A stretch of DNA of 64,000 nt from an uncultured Clostridia bacterium (GTDB lineage Bacteria > Bacillota > Clostridia > TANB77 > CAG-508), in the NCBI GenBank assembly GCA_948739805.1, contig CAPYID010000006.1:13875-77874 (forward strand). The letters run 5' to 3'. Within the stretch, counting starts at the first letter, position 1. The number at the start of each line of letters is the position of its first letter. Below the pieces are notes generated by a model. That model had not been told where the DNA came from and searched no databases. It saw only the letters and a list, made by a program, of their open reading frames with translations. Position numbers and translations under genes: made by a program. Below are positions 15,033-24,800 of the stretch, one piece after another.

Positions 15033-16532
15033 ATGAATTCTATTTGGATTGATTCTGTTCCAAAGATTTTGGATAAGTCAAATGCTCTTAATTCTGATAT
15101 TTCTTGTGATGTAACTATTGTTGGTGGTGGTCTTACTGGTCTTACTTCTGCTTATTATTTGAGTAAGAAGGGTTTGAAAGTAGTTGTTTTGGAGAAGGAT
15201 AATTTGATGTTTAGAACAAGTGGTAATACTACTGCTAAGATTACTGCTCAACATGATTTGTTTTATAAATATTTGATTGATACTTTTGGTGCTGAGACTG
15301 CAAAACAGTATTTGAGTTGCAATTTGGAAGCTATTGATAATATTAAGCATATTATTGATGATGAGATAATTAGTTGTGATTTTGAGTATCAAAGTTCTTA
15401 TGTTTTTACTAAGTCTAATTCTTATGTTCAGGATATTAAGGATGAGGTTAAGGCTACTCATATGTTGGGCTTTGATTCAAAATTAGTGAATAATATCCCT
15501 CTTCCTACAAATAATGTCCTTTGTGCTATTGAGTTCCCTAATCAAGCTCAGTTTCATCCTAGAAAATATGCTTATGGTTTGTGTAATTCTATTTTGAATA
15601 ATCAGGGGCTAATTTTTGAGAATTCTAAGGTTACTGATATTCAAAAGATTAAAGATGTTTATTCTACTAAGGTTGGAGATTTTTCTGTTGAATCAAAGTA
15701 TGTTATTTTGGCTACTCGTTATCCTTTTATTAATGCTCCTGGTTTCTATTTTTTAAAGATGTATCAAGCCTTATCTTATTGTGCTTCTTTTGAAGTTCCT
15801 GATAATCTTTTTTCTGGTATGTATATTAATGCTGAACAGCCTACCCTCTCTGCTAGAATTGTTAAGGATAATGGTAAAGATATTTTATTACTTTCTGGTT
15901 GTAGCCATAAGGTAGGTAAACCTTCTGGTGTTGCAGATCCTTATTCTACTTTGTCTACTTTTGCACGTTCTATATATTCAGATTGTAAGATGATTTCTAG
16001 ATGGGTAACTGAGGATAGTGTTTCTTTAGATAAATTACCTTATATTGGGCAATTTTCTTCTCTTATGCCTAATATGTATATTGCTACTGGCTTTAAGAAA
16101 TGGGGTATGACTTTTTCTAATGTTGCTTCTAATATTTTGGTTGATAAGATATTGGGTAATGATAATGATTATTCTAATATTTTTGATTCTACTAGATTAC
16201 ACCCTATTCAGAATAAAGAGGAAATGGGTAATATGATTAAAGAGGCGACTTCTTCTATTGTTATTAAAAAGTTTACTATTCCTAATGATACTATTCAGAG
16301 TTTAGCTCTTAATGAGGGTAAAATTATTGAGTTTGAGGGTTCTAAGGTTGGTGTTTATAAGAATAATGATGGTGAAATTTTTAAGGTAAAGCCTGTGTGT
16401 ACTCATTTGGGCTGTGAATTATCTTGGAATCCTGTTAATAAGACTTGGGATTGCCCTTGCCATGGTTCTAGATTTAATTATGATGGCAAATTATTGTATG
16501 GTCCTGCTTTACATGATTTGGAGGTTTTATAA
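15033..16532 (+). CDS. FAD-dependent oxidoreductase with C-terminal Rieske domain
   Basis: The 499-aa protein joins a DAO-type FAD domain to a Rieske [2Fe-2S] domain. The dinucleotide motif VGGGLTGLTSAYYLS lies near residue 30 and is followed by LEKD, the FAD-ribose-binding acid. GFKKWGMTFSNVA at about residue 350 is typical of the FAD domain end. The Rieske ligands are CTHLGCEL and CPCHGSRF at about 454-479. Such fusions oxidise amino acids or similar small molecules and pass electrons to an iron-sulfur centre; the substrate is unknown. The ATG at 15033 has a weak AAGTAGGTG. No partner gene is adjacent. Codon bias is native. Confidence 0.9.
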   Translation: MNSIWIDSVPKILDKSNALNSDISCDVTIVGGGLTGLTSAYYLSKKGLKVVVLEKDNLMFRTSGNTTAKITAQHDLFYKYLIDTFGAETAKQYLSCNLEAIDNIKHIIDDEIISCDFEYQSSYVFTKSNSYVQDIKDEVKATHMLGFDSKLVNNIPLPTNNVLCAIEFPNQAQFHPRKYAYGLCNSILNNQGLIFENSKVTDIQKIKDVYSTKVGDFSVESKYVILATRYPFINAPGFYFLKMYQALSYCASFEVPDNLFSGMYINAEQPTLSARIVKDNGKDILLLSGCSHKVGKPSGVADPYSTLSTFARSIYSDCKMISRWVTEDSVSLDKLPYIGQFSSLMPNMYIATGFKKWGMTFSNVASNILVDKILGNDNDYSNIFDSTRLHPIQNKEEMGNMIKEATSSIVIKKFTIPNDTIQSLALNEGKIIEFEGSKVGVYKNNDGEIFKVKPVCTHLGCELSWNPVNKTWDCPCHGSRFNYDGKLLYGPALHDLEVL

Positions 16533-16538
16533 TAACGA

Positions 16539-16561
16539 AATCCCCCTTAAATAGGGAGATT
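16539..16561. terminator. Shared hairpin between convergent genes
   Basis: A 9-bp stem that is fully paired (with one G-U) only in the minus-strand RNA, placed between the Rieske protein stop and the 133-aa gene stop. Confidence 0.5.
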
Positions 16562-16586
16562 CATTTGTTTTAACACCTTGTTCGTA

Positions 16587-16988
16587 TTAATTAGGCACTA
16601 CTTCGTAAATGTCTCCTGTAAAAAAGGCTGGAGCGCTTACTATATTAATTTCTCCAGGTATATCTTCTACCTGTTGTGCACAAAAATCCTGTACATGGCA
16701 CAAAAGTTTCCTTAATTCTGCTTCTGCACCTCTTGGCACTTCAACGGATGATTTTGTTAAAATTTCCCCTTCAATGGAAACTTCCAATGTGCAAGTACAA
16801 TATTTGCCCATTGGTTTTTGTTGTGCGCATACCCACAGTAACTGATTGAATTCCTGTGCAATTGTTTTAAGTTCGTTCTGATTTTCAATTGCATTGTTAA
16901 ATTCATCTTCCATTGTTGAATTAATTTTTGTACCAGCATTAACTTTTTCTCCACGCCAGTTTTCTGCCTTTACAATACAATAACACAT
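16587..16988 (-). CDS. Hypothetical 133-aa cysteine-containing protein
   Basis: The protein begins MCYCIVKAENWRG and contains about seven Cys, including YCTCT and a later C...C pair. It has no signal or membrane segment. The middle is Gln/Asn/Glu-rich. I do not recognise a family. Base composition is richer in G+C and less T-skewed than its surroundings, which points to acquisition. It has its own consensus promoter at 17073-17101 and a structured leader with two palindromes (17008-17047). AAAGGAAAGAGAAC precedes the ATG. Confidence 0.65.
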   Translation of the reverse strand: MCYCIVKAENWRGEKVNAGTKINSTMEDEFNNAIENQNELKTIAQEFNQLLWVCAQQKPMGKYCTCTLEVSIEGEILTKSSVEVPRGAEAELRKLLCHVQDFCAQQVEDIPGEINIVSAPAFFTGDIYEVVPN

Positions 16989-17007
16989 GATGTTCTCTTT
17001 CCTTTCT

Positions 17008-17047
17008 ACTCACTATAGTGAGTTATAGACTCCTTAAATGGAGTCTT
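17008..17047. promoter_or_regulatory. Two palindromes in the leader of the 133-aa gene
   Basis: A perfect 16-bp palindrome (ACTCACTATAGTGAGT, 17008-17023) and a second hairpin (AGACTCC/GGAGTCT, 17027-17046) lie between promoter and start codon. They may be an operator plus an RNA hairpin. Confidence 0.55.
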
Positions 17048-17072
17048 ATACATAATTTTCTGTTACATTTAT

Positions 17073-17101
17073 ATTATACTATATTTTTATCTTCTTTTCA
17101 A
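17073..17101 (-). promoter_or_regulatory. Sigma-A promoter of the 133-aa gene
   Basis: TTGAAA, 17 bases, TATAAT on the minus strand, almost the same as the promoter at 3450-3478. The 17102-17309 gap beyond it shows no gene. Confidence 0.75.
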
Positions 17102-17309
17102 TAAATTCACATAGATTTTACAAAGTCCAAAATTCCATATTTTTCCTTTGCCCATGCCATATTGAGCGTTTTGACTTTTCATGACTTTTTGTTACATTTG
17201 TACTGAATTTTTTATGTGAATTTTGGGTGTTTTTTGTGTAAACATTTTTTTCCTATTATAAATTTATTATATTTGCGAAATATATTAATATAGACTTTTT
17301 AAGGAGGAT

Positions 17310-18578
17310 TTATATCTCTAGAAGATAAGCACTAGCTGGGTTTACTGTGAATTTTGGTGTATATATTACCCAATCTGTTACATCCTGAATTGTATACCAG
17401 TCTTCATGACCTTCATGTATATCTTTTACATCATATGGTTCTTGTAATAGTTTTGCTTTGAATTTTTCACCTTCGAATTCCATTAGTTCAAACCATATGT
17501 GTTCAAAGTTGTTGTCTCCTCCTACTGGAAGCCCTATTTTTATAATTATCTTGTTTTCTTCATTTTTTGATTGCTCTTTTACAAATTTAAATCTTTCCAT
17601 TGCTAGTGCTTTCATTTTTGCTGTTTCTTGGTTACTTATAAAGAATATCGGATTGTCTCCCCATAATTTGTTGAATTCAGATACTTTTGTGAGTTTTTCT
17701 TGCTTTTCATCTTGCTCATTTTTATATATGAATATTATACTTGTTTTACTGTTGTGTCCATCTTTTCTGTCTTCAATGTTTCCTAAGTTTAAGTTTTTAT
17801 ATTCATTTATCCCTTTTGTCCATGGTAAGTAAGTGACTACTACTGGTTGCCTATTTGATAATAGTCCAATGTATGCACTATTTTTGTATTCTTCTTTTTT
17901 TTCTATTAAATAGCTTGCAAATGTCGCTATTAGATTATAGTGATTATTATAGTTTTCTTTGTCTGATTTTAAAATTTCTAGTTCTGTAATTCCACATCTA
18001 CAAAGCCCATGTGTGTGTAACCATACTTCCCCATTTTCATGTGATACAGCTTGAACTACATATAGGTCGTTTGCACTTGGTCTTACTTTTGATTGTGCTG
18101 TCATTTTTGCCCATGTTGCTGGTATCATTTTTTCAGCACTTTCGTCCATTATTCCTATCATATTGGGTACCATTGCTACTGCAAGTTTTATTTGAAGATG
18201 ATATGATTTTATTGAGTCTTTATTGAATTTCATACATATTGTTAATGCATTTTTCGCATTTTTCAATTTTTCTGCTTCTTCGTCCGAAAAATAATAATGT
18301 TTATTTATATACATTTCTGGTATAGAAATTTCTGATGGATAAAATATTATTTCATATTCTTCATTTTCATATGTTAATTTAACTTTTCCTGGTTCGTCTT
18401 CTTTTAATTCATTTTTTTCTTTTATTTTTACATTTTCTATTTGTGCTATTCTTTCAAATATTCCTGCTGGTATTTCTTTTGTCATTTCTTCTGGCACTAC
18501 TAACATGTATGATTCTTCTTCCCAATAGTTTAATGGAGCCTCTTTTAATTCTTCTTTCTTCTCTTTTTTAAATAACAT
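17310..18578 (-). CDS. DUF4026-type protein with C-terminal DUF2314-like domain
   Basis: The 422-aa soluble protein opens with a Lys/Glu-rich tail and the segment YWEEESYMLVVPEE. The middle contains ANDLYVVQAVSHENGEVWLHTHGLCRCG, typical of DUF4026 proteins. The last 90 residues (FEHIWFELMEFEGEKFKAKL, later HEDWYTIQDVTDWVIY) match DUF2314. Function is unknown for both. There is no secretion signal. The ATG at 18578 has AAAGGAG upstream. It is a single-gene unit downstream of tRNA-Lys on the same strand. Family call rests on recall of these motifs. Confidence 0.75.
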   Translation of the reverse strand: MLFKKEKKEELKEAPLNYWEEESYMLVVPEEMTKEIPAGIFERIAQIENVKIKEKNELKEDEPGKVKLTYENEEYEIIFYPSEISIPEMYINKHYYFSDEEAEKLKNAKNALTICMKFNKDSIKSYHLQIKLAVAMVPNMIGIMDESAEKMIPATWAKMTAQSKVRPSANDLYVVQAVSHENGEVWLHTHGLCRCGITELEILKSDKENYNNHYNLIATFASYLIEKKEEYKNSAYIGLLSNRQPVVVTYLPWTKGINEYKNLNLGNIEDRKDGHNSKTSIIFIYKNEQDEKQEKLTKVSEFNKLWGDNPIFFISNQETAKMKALAMERFKFVKEQSKNEENKIIIKIGLPVGGDNNFEHIWFELMEFEGEKFKAKLLQEPYDVKDIHEGHEDWYTIQDVTDWVIYTPKFTVNPASAYLLEI

Positions 18579-18746
18579 TTTTATCTCTCCTTTTTATATT
18601 TATTACTATTGCAATTTTTTATATGCTTTTAAGGCTTTTGGTACTTTATTTTTATTTTCTTTATTAATCCTTAAATTTACACTTTATGCCTTTTGCAATC
18701 TATATTAAAAAGGAACAAGAAAATAAAATCCCTCGCTCCTTCTTTT

Positions 18747-18822
18747 TGGTGGGCAATCGGGGGGTCGAACCCCGGACCTTCTGATTAAGAGTCAGCTGCT
18801 CTACCAACTGAGCTAATCACCC
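18747..18822 (-). tRNA. tRNA-Lys, anticodon CTT
   Basis: The 76-nt cloverleaf on the minus strand has the acceptor stem GGGTGAT/ATTGCCC with two wobble pairs, discriminator A and encoded CCA. The anticodon loop CTCTTAA reads AAG. The T-arm is GGGGTTCGACCCC. Confidence 0.95.
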
Positions 18823-19005
18823 ATATTTCTATTTGTGAATATATTTTACTATGTTACTTAAATACATTATTTCTATTAACTTAATTATTATAACATACCT
18901 TTTTATTTCTTGCAAGGATATTTTAATTTTTTCATTCTACTTAATTGACATTTAGCCTTATTTTTACATTTATACCATTTTTTATAATTATGCCTACTTA
19001 TATGT

Positions 19006-19204
19006 TTACTCCCAGAAAAATACTTCTGACACTTTTGCATCTAACGCTTTTGCTATACTTTTCATTACTTCTATTGATGGATTATTTCTTGTGCCTTTTT
19101 CTAAATGACATATATATCCGTGCTGATATTCCTGTTTTCATTGATAGCTCACTTAATGTAATCCCTTTACTTATTCTATATTCTTTTATTCTATTTTCAT
19201 TCAT
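19006..19204 (-). pseudogene. XRE-family HTH regulator broken by one inserted base
   Basis: From ATG 19204 (AAAGGAG upstream) the frame reads MNENRIKEYRISKGITLSEL...TGISA and then shifts. One extra base at 19120 separates it from GYICHLEKGTRNNPS in the next frame, which continues to a TAA at 19006. Removing that base restores a complete 65-residue helix-turn-helix protein with a canonical recognition helix. The intact protein would be a Cro-like repressor. It faces the S24-type repressor gene across a 218-base control region, which is the layout of a phage or ICE immunity switch. The frameshift could also be a sequencing error. Confidence 0.8.
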
Positions 19205-19244
19205 TTCTATCACTCCTTTTATGACAATAAAATATTATCATATT

Positions 19245-19258
19245 ACTTGTTGACAAGT
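19245..19258. promoter_or_regulatory. Operator-like palindrome between divergent regulators
   Basis: ACTTGT-TG-ACAAGT overlaps the probable -35 (TTGACT) of the minus-strand HTH gene, whose -10 would be near 19229. This is a likely binding site of one of the two repressors. Confidence 0.55.
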
Positions 19259-19360
19259 CAATACTTTTATGATATTTTTAAATAAAAAAATAGTATTTTT
19301 TTATTTAATGGAGCTTTTTTCATAAAAATGTGATTTTTTGTAAAATTTTGCATTTACTGC

Positions 19361-19389
19361 TAGACAAATGATGTTTTATTGTGTATAAT
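19361..19389 (+). promoter_or_regulatory. Promoter of the S24-type repressor
   Basis: TAGACA, 17 bases, TATAAT, ending 33 bases before the chosen ATG. Confidence 0.7.
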
Positions 19390-19422
19390 AATACTATATT
19401 TTTAAGAAAGAGGTTGAAGATT

Positions 19423-19998
19423 ATGATTGGAGGTATGCTTGCGAAAGCTAGAAAAGCTAAAGGAATGACTAAGACGGAACTTGCTAGACTCACAGATATT
19501 AACATTGGACATTTAACTCATATTGAGAAGGGAGAAAGAAATCCAAGCCATAAAGCCTTAAAAAATATTTGTAAGGCTCTTGATATCCCATATCAACAAT
19601 TAATGTATACATATGATAAAACTATTAATGAGGAACAAGAAAGCTATAATGTTGTTAAACATATTTCATATGATAAAATACTTGCTGTTAATAGCATTGA
19701 CAGTTTTATTGATTGCCCATCAGATTTACCTAGTGCTGCTATTGCTCTTAAGATGCCTGATGATTCAATGAATAAGTCGTTTGAAAAAGGTTCATATATT
19801 TTTATAGAGTTTAACTCACCTTTAAATAGTAAAGATTACGGTTTATTTAATTATAATGACCAAATTCTTATTAGAAGATTTTATGATAAGAGAGGTAAAA
19901 TTACTTTAAAGGCTGAAAATCCAGAGTGTAAAGATATCCAAGTATCTAATACTGATAGTTTTTATATTATTGGAAAAGTGTTAATAAAGAAAAAATAA
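19423..19998 (+). CDS. XRE-S24 (CI/LexA-like) repressor, catalytic Lys replaced
   Basis: This 191-aa regulator has an N-terminal helix-turn-helix (residues 5-60: MTKTELARLTDINIGHLTHI) and a C-terminal S24-like domain from about 105. The catalytic serine loop is present as PDDSM. The position of the LexA catalytic Lys (VKRL-type) reads ILIRRF, an Arg, so self-cleavage is doubtful. The ATG at 19423 is supported by AAAGAGG; the upstream GTG at 19381 overlaps the -10 box. It diverges from a frameshifted HTH gene. Base composition is A-rich and balanced, unlike native plus-strand genes, consistent with a mobile-element origin. Confidence 0.85.
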   Translation: MIGGMLAKARKAKGMTKTELARLTDINIGHLTHIEKGERNPSHKALKNICKALDIPYQQLMYTYDKTINEEQESYNVVKHISYDKILAVNSIDSFIDCPSDLPSAAIALKMPDDSMNKSFEKGSYIFIEFNSPLNSKDYGLFNYNDQILIRRFYDKRGKITLKAENPECKDIQVSNTDSFYIIGKVLIKKK

Positions 19999-20013
19999 TT
20001 ATAATTTATATAT

Positions 20014-20041
20014 ACGGCGGATTTGTTTCCGCCGTTTTTTT
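20014..20041 (+). terminator. Terminator of the S24-type repressor
   Basis: ACGGCGGA and TCCGCCGT form an 8-bp G+C-rich stem followed by seven T. It overlaps the stop of the convergent comEA. Confidence 0.9.
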
Positions 20042-20690
20042 ATTGTACACATATGTAGTCTTTTATGCTTTCATATTTTAAGTTTCCTATTCCTGATACA
20101 TTTTTTATTTCTTCTATTGTTTTAAATCTACCGTTTTCTTTTCTGTATTCTATTATTTTTTCCGCTGTACTTTCTCCTACTCCTGATAGACTTAATAGTT
20201 CATTAAGTGTTGCTGTATTTATGTTTATTTTTCCTGTTGTCCCTTCTTCTGTTCCATTATATACGATTACTGCTTCTCCTGTTTTCGCATCTATTCCTAT
20301 TTCTGCATCTATGTCTGAGGTTTTTGGTATGTATATTTTTTGCCCATCTTGTACTGTGTATGCTAGGTTTACTTTTTTTAGGTTAACTTCACTTGTTAAG
20401 CCTCCAGCCGCTTCAATTGCATCTATTATTCGTGAGCCTTCTTTTAGTCTTACTATTCCCTCGTTTTCTACTGCTCCTGTGATGTGTATTATTATTTCTT
20501 TTGGTGTTTCTTCCTCCTTTTCTTCATTTTTGTCGTTTTCTTCTTCTTTTGTTTCGCTTTCTGCAATTTCGTTTATTGCTGAGTAATCATAGTTATTTGC
20601 TTTTGTTGTCATATAGTATATGAAAATTCCTACAACTATTACTCCTGCTATTATAATTACTGTCTTTTGCTTTGTCGATAACATTTCCAT
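20040..20690 (-). CDS. comEA: Competence DNA-binding protein ComEA
   Basis: ComEA is the membrane-anchored receptor that binds double-stranded DNA outside the cell during natural transformation. The 216-aa protein has one N-terminal membrane helix (residues 9-26), then an acidic stalk rich in Glu. A SLBB domain follows (IHITGAVENEGIVRLKEGSRIIDAIEAAGG begins it). The C-terminal helix-hairpin-helix region includes KININTATLNELLSLSGVGE and a second NVSGIGNLKYESI. All parts are intact. AAAGGAG precedes the ATG. The channel gene comEC is 32 kb away and not in the same operon. Confidence 0.95.
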   Translation of the reverse strand: MEMLSTKQKTVIIIAGVIVVGIFIYYMTTKANNYDYSAINEIAESETKEEENDKNEEKEEETPKEIIIHITGAVENEGIVRLKEGSRIIDAIEAAGGLTSEVNLKKVNLAYTVQDGQKIYIPKTSDIDAEIGIDAKTGEAVIVYNGTEEGTTGKININTATLNELLSLSGVGESTAEKIIEYRKENGRFKTIEEIKNVSGIGNLKYESIKDYICVQ

Positions 20691-20878
20691 AGCGTCTCCT
20701 TTCGATTTTATTTAATTGTTTTTGGGGATTTTACCTTCAGATTAAATAAGGCTTTTGAAATTTTAAATTTGTTCTTGATTTTAATTTATCTATATTTTAA
20801 CATATTCTTGTTTTTTTTCAATAGATATTTTGATTTTTTTACTTTTTGTGTCCTGTTTTTATTTTGTGCTGTTTTTTT

Positions 20879-20899
20879 AAGGCACCCATTGGGCGCCTT
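20879..20899 (-). terminator. Hairpin downstream of ldh
   Basis: AAGGCGCCC/GGGTGCCTT pairs fully (one G-U) only as minus-strand RNA, 18 bases after the ldh stop. The tail is A-rich rather than T-rich, so termination is uncertain. Confidence 0.45.
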
Positions 20900-20917
20900 T
20901 TAAGTGTTTCCTGTTTT

Positions 20918-21871
20918 TTAATCTAATATTGGATCTATTGTTTCTTTTATGGTTTTTTCTAGCGTTTCCCAACTATAGTCAAGTTTATTCTGTTCTTCTT
21001 GTGTTAGTTTTAATTCTAGTAGCTCTCTAATTCCTGTACTGTTTACTACTGCTGGTACCCCTATGTATAGTCCTTTATGATTGTATTCTCCTTCTAGTTT
21101 TGCAGATACTGGTAATATTTGGTTTTCGTCATTTATTATTGCTTTTACTAGTTTAGTAAGTGCTAGCCCTATGCCATAATATGTTGCTTTTTTTCTGTTT
21201 ATGATTTCATATGCCGCTTGTTGAACGTCTTTATATATGTCCTCTAATACACTAAAGTCTTCATTTCTGTCTTTTAATACATCTATTACTTTTTTACAGC
21301 CAATGTAACAGTGTGTCCATGGTACAAATGATGAGTCTCCATGTTCTCCCATAATATATGCATGTACATTTTTACTTGATATGTTGAAGTATTCCCCTAA
21401 TATATATCTTAGTCTTGCTGTGTCTAATACTGTCCCTGAACCAATTATTTTATTTTTTGGGAATCCTGACGTTTTTGATACTACATATGTCATGATGTCT
21501 ACTGGATTGCTTGCTACTATGAATATTCCTTTAAATCCACTTGCTACTACATTTTCTGTTATTTCTTTCATTATTTTTGCGTTTATTGTTGCTAGTTCAA
21601 GTCTTGTTTGCCCTGGCTTTTGTGCAATTCCTGCTGTGATTACTACTATGTTTGCGTCTTTACATTCTGTGTAGTCTCCTGATTTTATGTTTATTCTTGA
21701 TGGTGCACATGATAACCCATGACTTAAGTCCATTGCTTCTCCTTCTGCTTTTTCTTTCATGACGTCTACTAATACTAGCTCATTTATTCCTCCTTGGTTT
21801 AATAATGAGTATGCAAAACTCATTCCTACAAATCCTGTTCCTATTAATACTATTTTTCTTTTTTCTACCAT
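20918..21871 (-). CDS. ldh: L-lactate dehydrogenase
   Basis: LDH reduces pyruvate to L-lactate with NADH and restores NAD+ in fermentation. The 317-aa length is standard. The NAD-binding loop GTGFVGMSFAYSLL is at the N-terminus, followed by an acidic VDV at the end of beta-2. The substrate-binding segment AQKPGQTRLEL contains the mobile-loop Arg, and GEHGDSSFVPW holds the catalytic His. Gln at the loop position (AQKPGQTR) supports lactate rather than malate specificity. It lies just downstream of smc (about 20 bases), so the two may share a transcript. AAAGGAAG precedes the ATG. Confidence 0.96.
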   Translation of the reverse strand: MVEKRKIVLIGTGFVGMSFAYSLLNQGGINELVLVDVMKEKAEGEAMDLSHGLSCAPSRINIKSGDYTECKDANIVVITAGIAQKPGQTRLELATINAKIMKEITENVVASGFKGIFIVASNPVDIMTYVVSKTSGFPKNKIIGSGTVLDTARLRYILGEYFNISSKNVHAYIMGEHGDSSFVPWTHCYIGCKKVIDVLKDRNEDFSVLEDIYKDVQQAAYEIINRKKATYYGIGLALTKLVKAIINDENQILPVSAKLEGEYNHKGLYIGVPAVVNSTGIRELLELKLTQEEQNKLDYSWETLEKTIKETIDPILD

Positions 21872-21891
21872 TGTTATTCTTCCTTTCTTTA

Positions 21892-24800
21892 TTAATTCAA
21901 TTTCATTGATAATAATTTACTAATTCCGTTTTCCTCCATTGTAACTCCGTAGACAGTGGATGCTTGTTCCATTGTTCCTTTTCTGTGTGTTATTGTTAAG
22001 AATTGTGTTTGCCCTACGAATTTTTTTAGGTATTCCGCAAATCTGTATACGTTTACATCGTCTAAGGCTGCTTCTATTTCATCTAGTATACAGAACGGTG
22101 ATGGGTTTATTTTTAACATTGAGAATAGTAATGCTATTGCTGTGAATGCTCTTTCTCCTCCTGATAATAACATCATGTTTTGTAGCTTTTTCCCTGGTGG
22201 CTGTACTTTTATTTCTATTCCTGTTTCTAAAATGTTTCCTTCGTCTTCTAGTTTTAGCTCTGCTGTTCCTCCTCCAAATAGTTCTTTGAAGGTTGATTTG
22301 AAGTTTTCGTTTATTATTTTGAATTGTTTTAAGAATTGATCTTTCATTGTTTCTGTCATTTCTGCTATTACTTTTTTTAGTTGTGCCATTGAGTTTTCTA
22401 CGTCTAGTCTTTGCTCACACATGAAGTCATATCTTTCTGATGTGTTTTTGTATTCTTCTATTGAGTCTACGTTTACACTTCCTATGTTTCTGATTTCTTC
22501 TCTTATTTTACTTGCTTCTTTTGTGGCATTTGCTATGTTTTTTGGCTTTTGATAGTTTTCTGATATATTGTTTGGTGTTAGCTCATATTCTTCCCATAGT
22601 TTGTTTGTTGTTTCTTCTATGTCGTGTTCTGCTTTTTCTTTTTTTATCTCTATTTTTGTTATTTCTGCTTTTATGTTTTCTAGTGTTTCAAATTGATTTA
22701 TTACTTTGCTCTCTGTTTGTTCTAGTTGTTTGCTTTTTTCGTTTCTTTCTTGTTTTATTTCTTGTACTTTAGTGTCTCTTTCTTTTATATTTTTATCCAT
22801 TTCTTTTAGTTTTTTTTCGTTTTCTTGAATTTGTTGTTCTAGTTTCTCATTTTCTTTTTTTATGTTTTCTAAATTACTTTCTTTGTTTTTTATACTTGTT
22901 TCGTTTGTTTTAATTTCATTTTTTATTCTTTCTACTACTTCGTCTATTGATATTTCACTTTCGTTGAATGAGTTTACTGATATTTTTAGGTTTGTTACAT
23001 CAAAGTTTAGGTCATCTATATATTTTTGGTTGTCTTTATTTAGGTTTGCATATTCATTTATTATTTGAGTTAGTTTTTCTTTTTTTTCTTCTATTTCTTT
23101 TATTTCTTTTTTGGTTTCTTCCTTTTTTTGTTCTGTTTCTGATTTTTGTTTTTTTATTTCTTCTATTTCTTGCTTTAATTTTTGTATATTGTTTTCTGCT
23201 TTTTGTATATTTTCTTCTATTGATATTATTTTTTGCTTTTCTGTTGCATATTGTATGTCTGTTTCTTTTAATTTTTCTTCTAACTCATTGGCTTTTTGTA
23301 TTACTTCTCTAGTTGATTCTTCATATTGTTGTTTTTCTTGTTTTAGTTTTTCTATTTTTTCTTCTTTTTGCTTTAGTTCTTTTTCTAAGTCTTTTATTTC
23401 TCCCGCTCTTCCTAATATATTTATTGTTTTTGTTGGTGCAACTCCTCCTGTTATCATTCCAGATGGATTTACTATGTCTCCTTTTAGTGTTACTATTTTG
23501 AATGTGTATTTGTTTTGTTTTGCTAGCTCTATTGCTTGTTCCATGTCTTCTATTATTACTACTCTTCCTAGCAAATTTTGTATTATTCCTTCATATTTTG
23601 AGTTATATTTTACTAGGTCTGATGCTATTCCATGAATTCCTATAATGTTTTTGTCGTTTATTTTTTCTATTTTTTTTCCTTTTACTGATGTTATTGGTAA
23701 AAATGATGCTCTTCCTATGTTGTTTTTTCTTAGGTATTCTATTAGTTTTTTTGCATCGTTTTCTGTTTCTGTTACTATGTTTTGTAGTGCTCCTCCTAAT
23801 GCTATTTCTATTGCTAGTCCGTATTTTTTTTCTACTTCTATTATACTACTTAGTACTCCTTCTACTCCTTTTGCTAAGTCTTTGTTTTTTTCACATTCTA
23901 TTAGAAGTGTTTTTACACTTTTGGTGTACCCTTCTTTTTCTTTTTCGGTTTCTTTTAGAAATTTTAGTCTTGATTCCTTTATTCTGTATTCTGATAATAT
24001 AGTGTTTATCTTGTCTTCATATTCTTTTATTTTTTTTGTGCTTTCTTCTTTGTGTTTTGATGCTTGTTCTAGTTTTGCTGATATTTCTTTTTTTTGGTTT
24101 TCTATTTCATAGAATGTTTTTACTATGCCTTCTTTTGCAAATTTTGTTTTGTCTAGTTCTGAGATTCCTTGTTGTTTTTCTATTGTTATGTTTTTTTGTC
24201 TTTTTTCTAAGTTTTCTAAGTTTACATCATAACTACTTAGTTCTGTGCTTTTTTCATATTTCTCGTCTGTATATTGTTCTACATTTTTTTTGTGTTCTTC
24301 TATTTCTTTTTCTTTTTCTGATAGTTTATTGTTTAGTTCATCTAGTTCTTTCTGTTTTTGTTCTAACTCTTTTTCGAATTTTTCTTTGTTTGCATATAAA
24401 TTGATTTTTTTCTCTTCTTTTTGTTTTATTTCTTCTTCTAGTTCTGTTTTCTTTTCTTTTAGTTCTTTTATTTCTTCTTCATATCTTTTGTGGTTAAGAT
24501 TGTTGTTAATTATTCTCTCGTTTGTGACTTTTATGTCTGAGTTTATTTGCTCTTTTTCTTGCAATGTTTTTGATTCTAAGTTGTGTAAGTTTTCTATTTC
24601 TTCTGTTATTAAGTCTATTTCTTCTTTTAATTGTTGTTTTAGTTTGTTTATTTCTTCTAGTTTATTGTCTTCTTCTTCTTTTTGATTGTCTAGGGTTTGT
24701 ATATCTTCTATTATTTTTTCTAGTTTTTCTTTGTTTTCATTTATATTACATATAAATAACCCAATTTCTATGTTTTTTAGTTCTTCTTTTAAGTTTAGAT

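Noticed and set aside
19381..19422. Upstream GTG start for the S24-type repressor
   Set aside because: The GTG overlaps the -10 box; the ribosome site AAAGAGG lies after it and serves the ATG at 19423.
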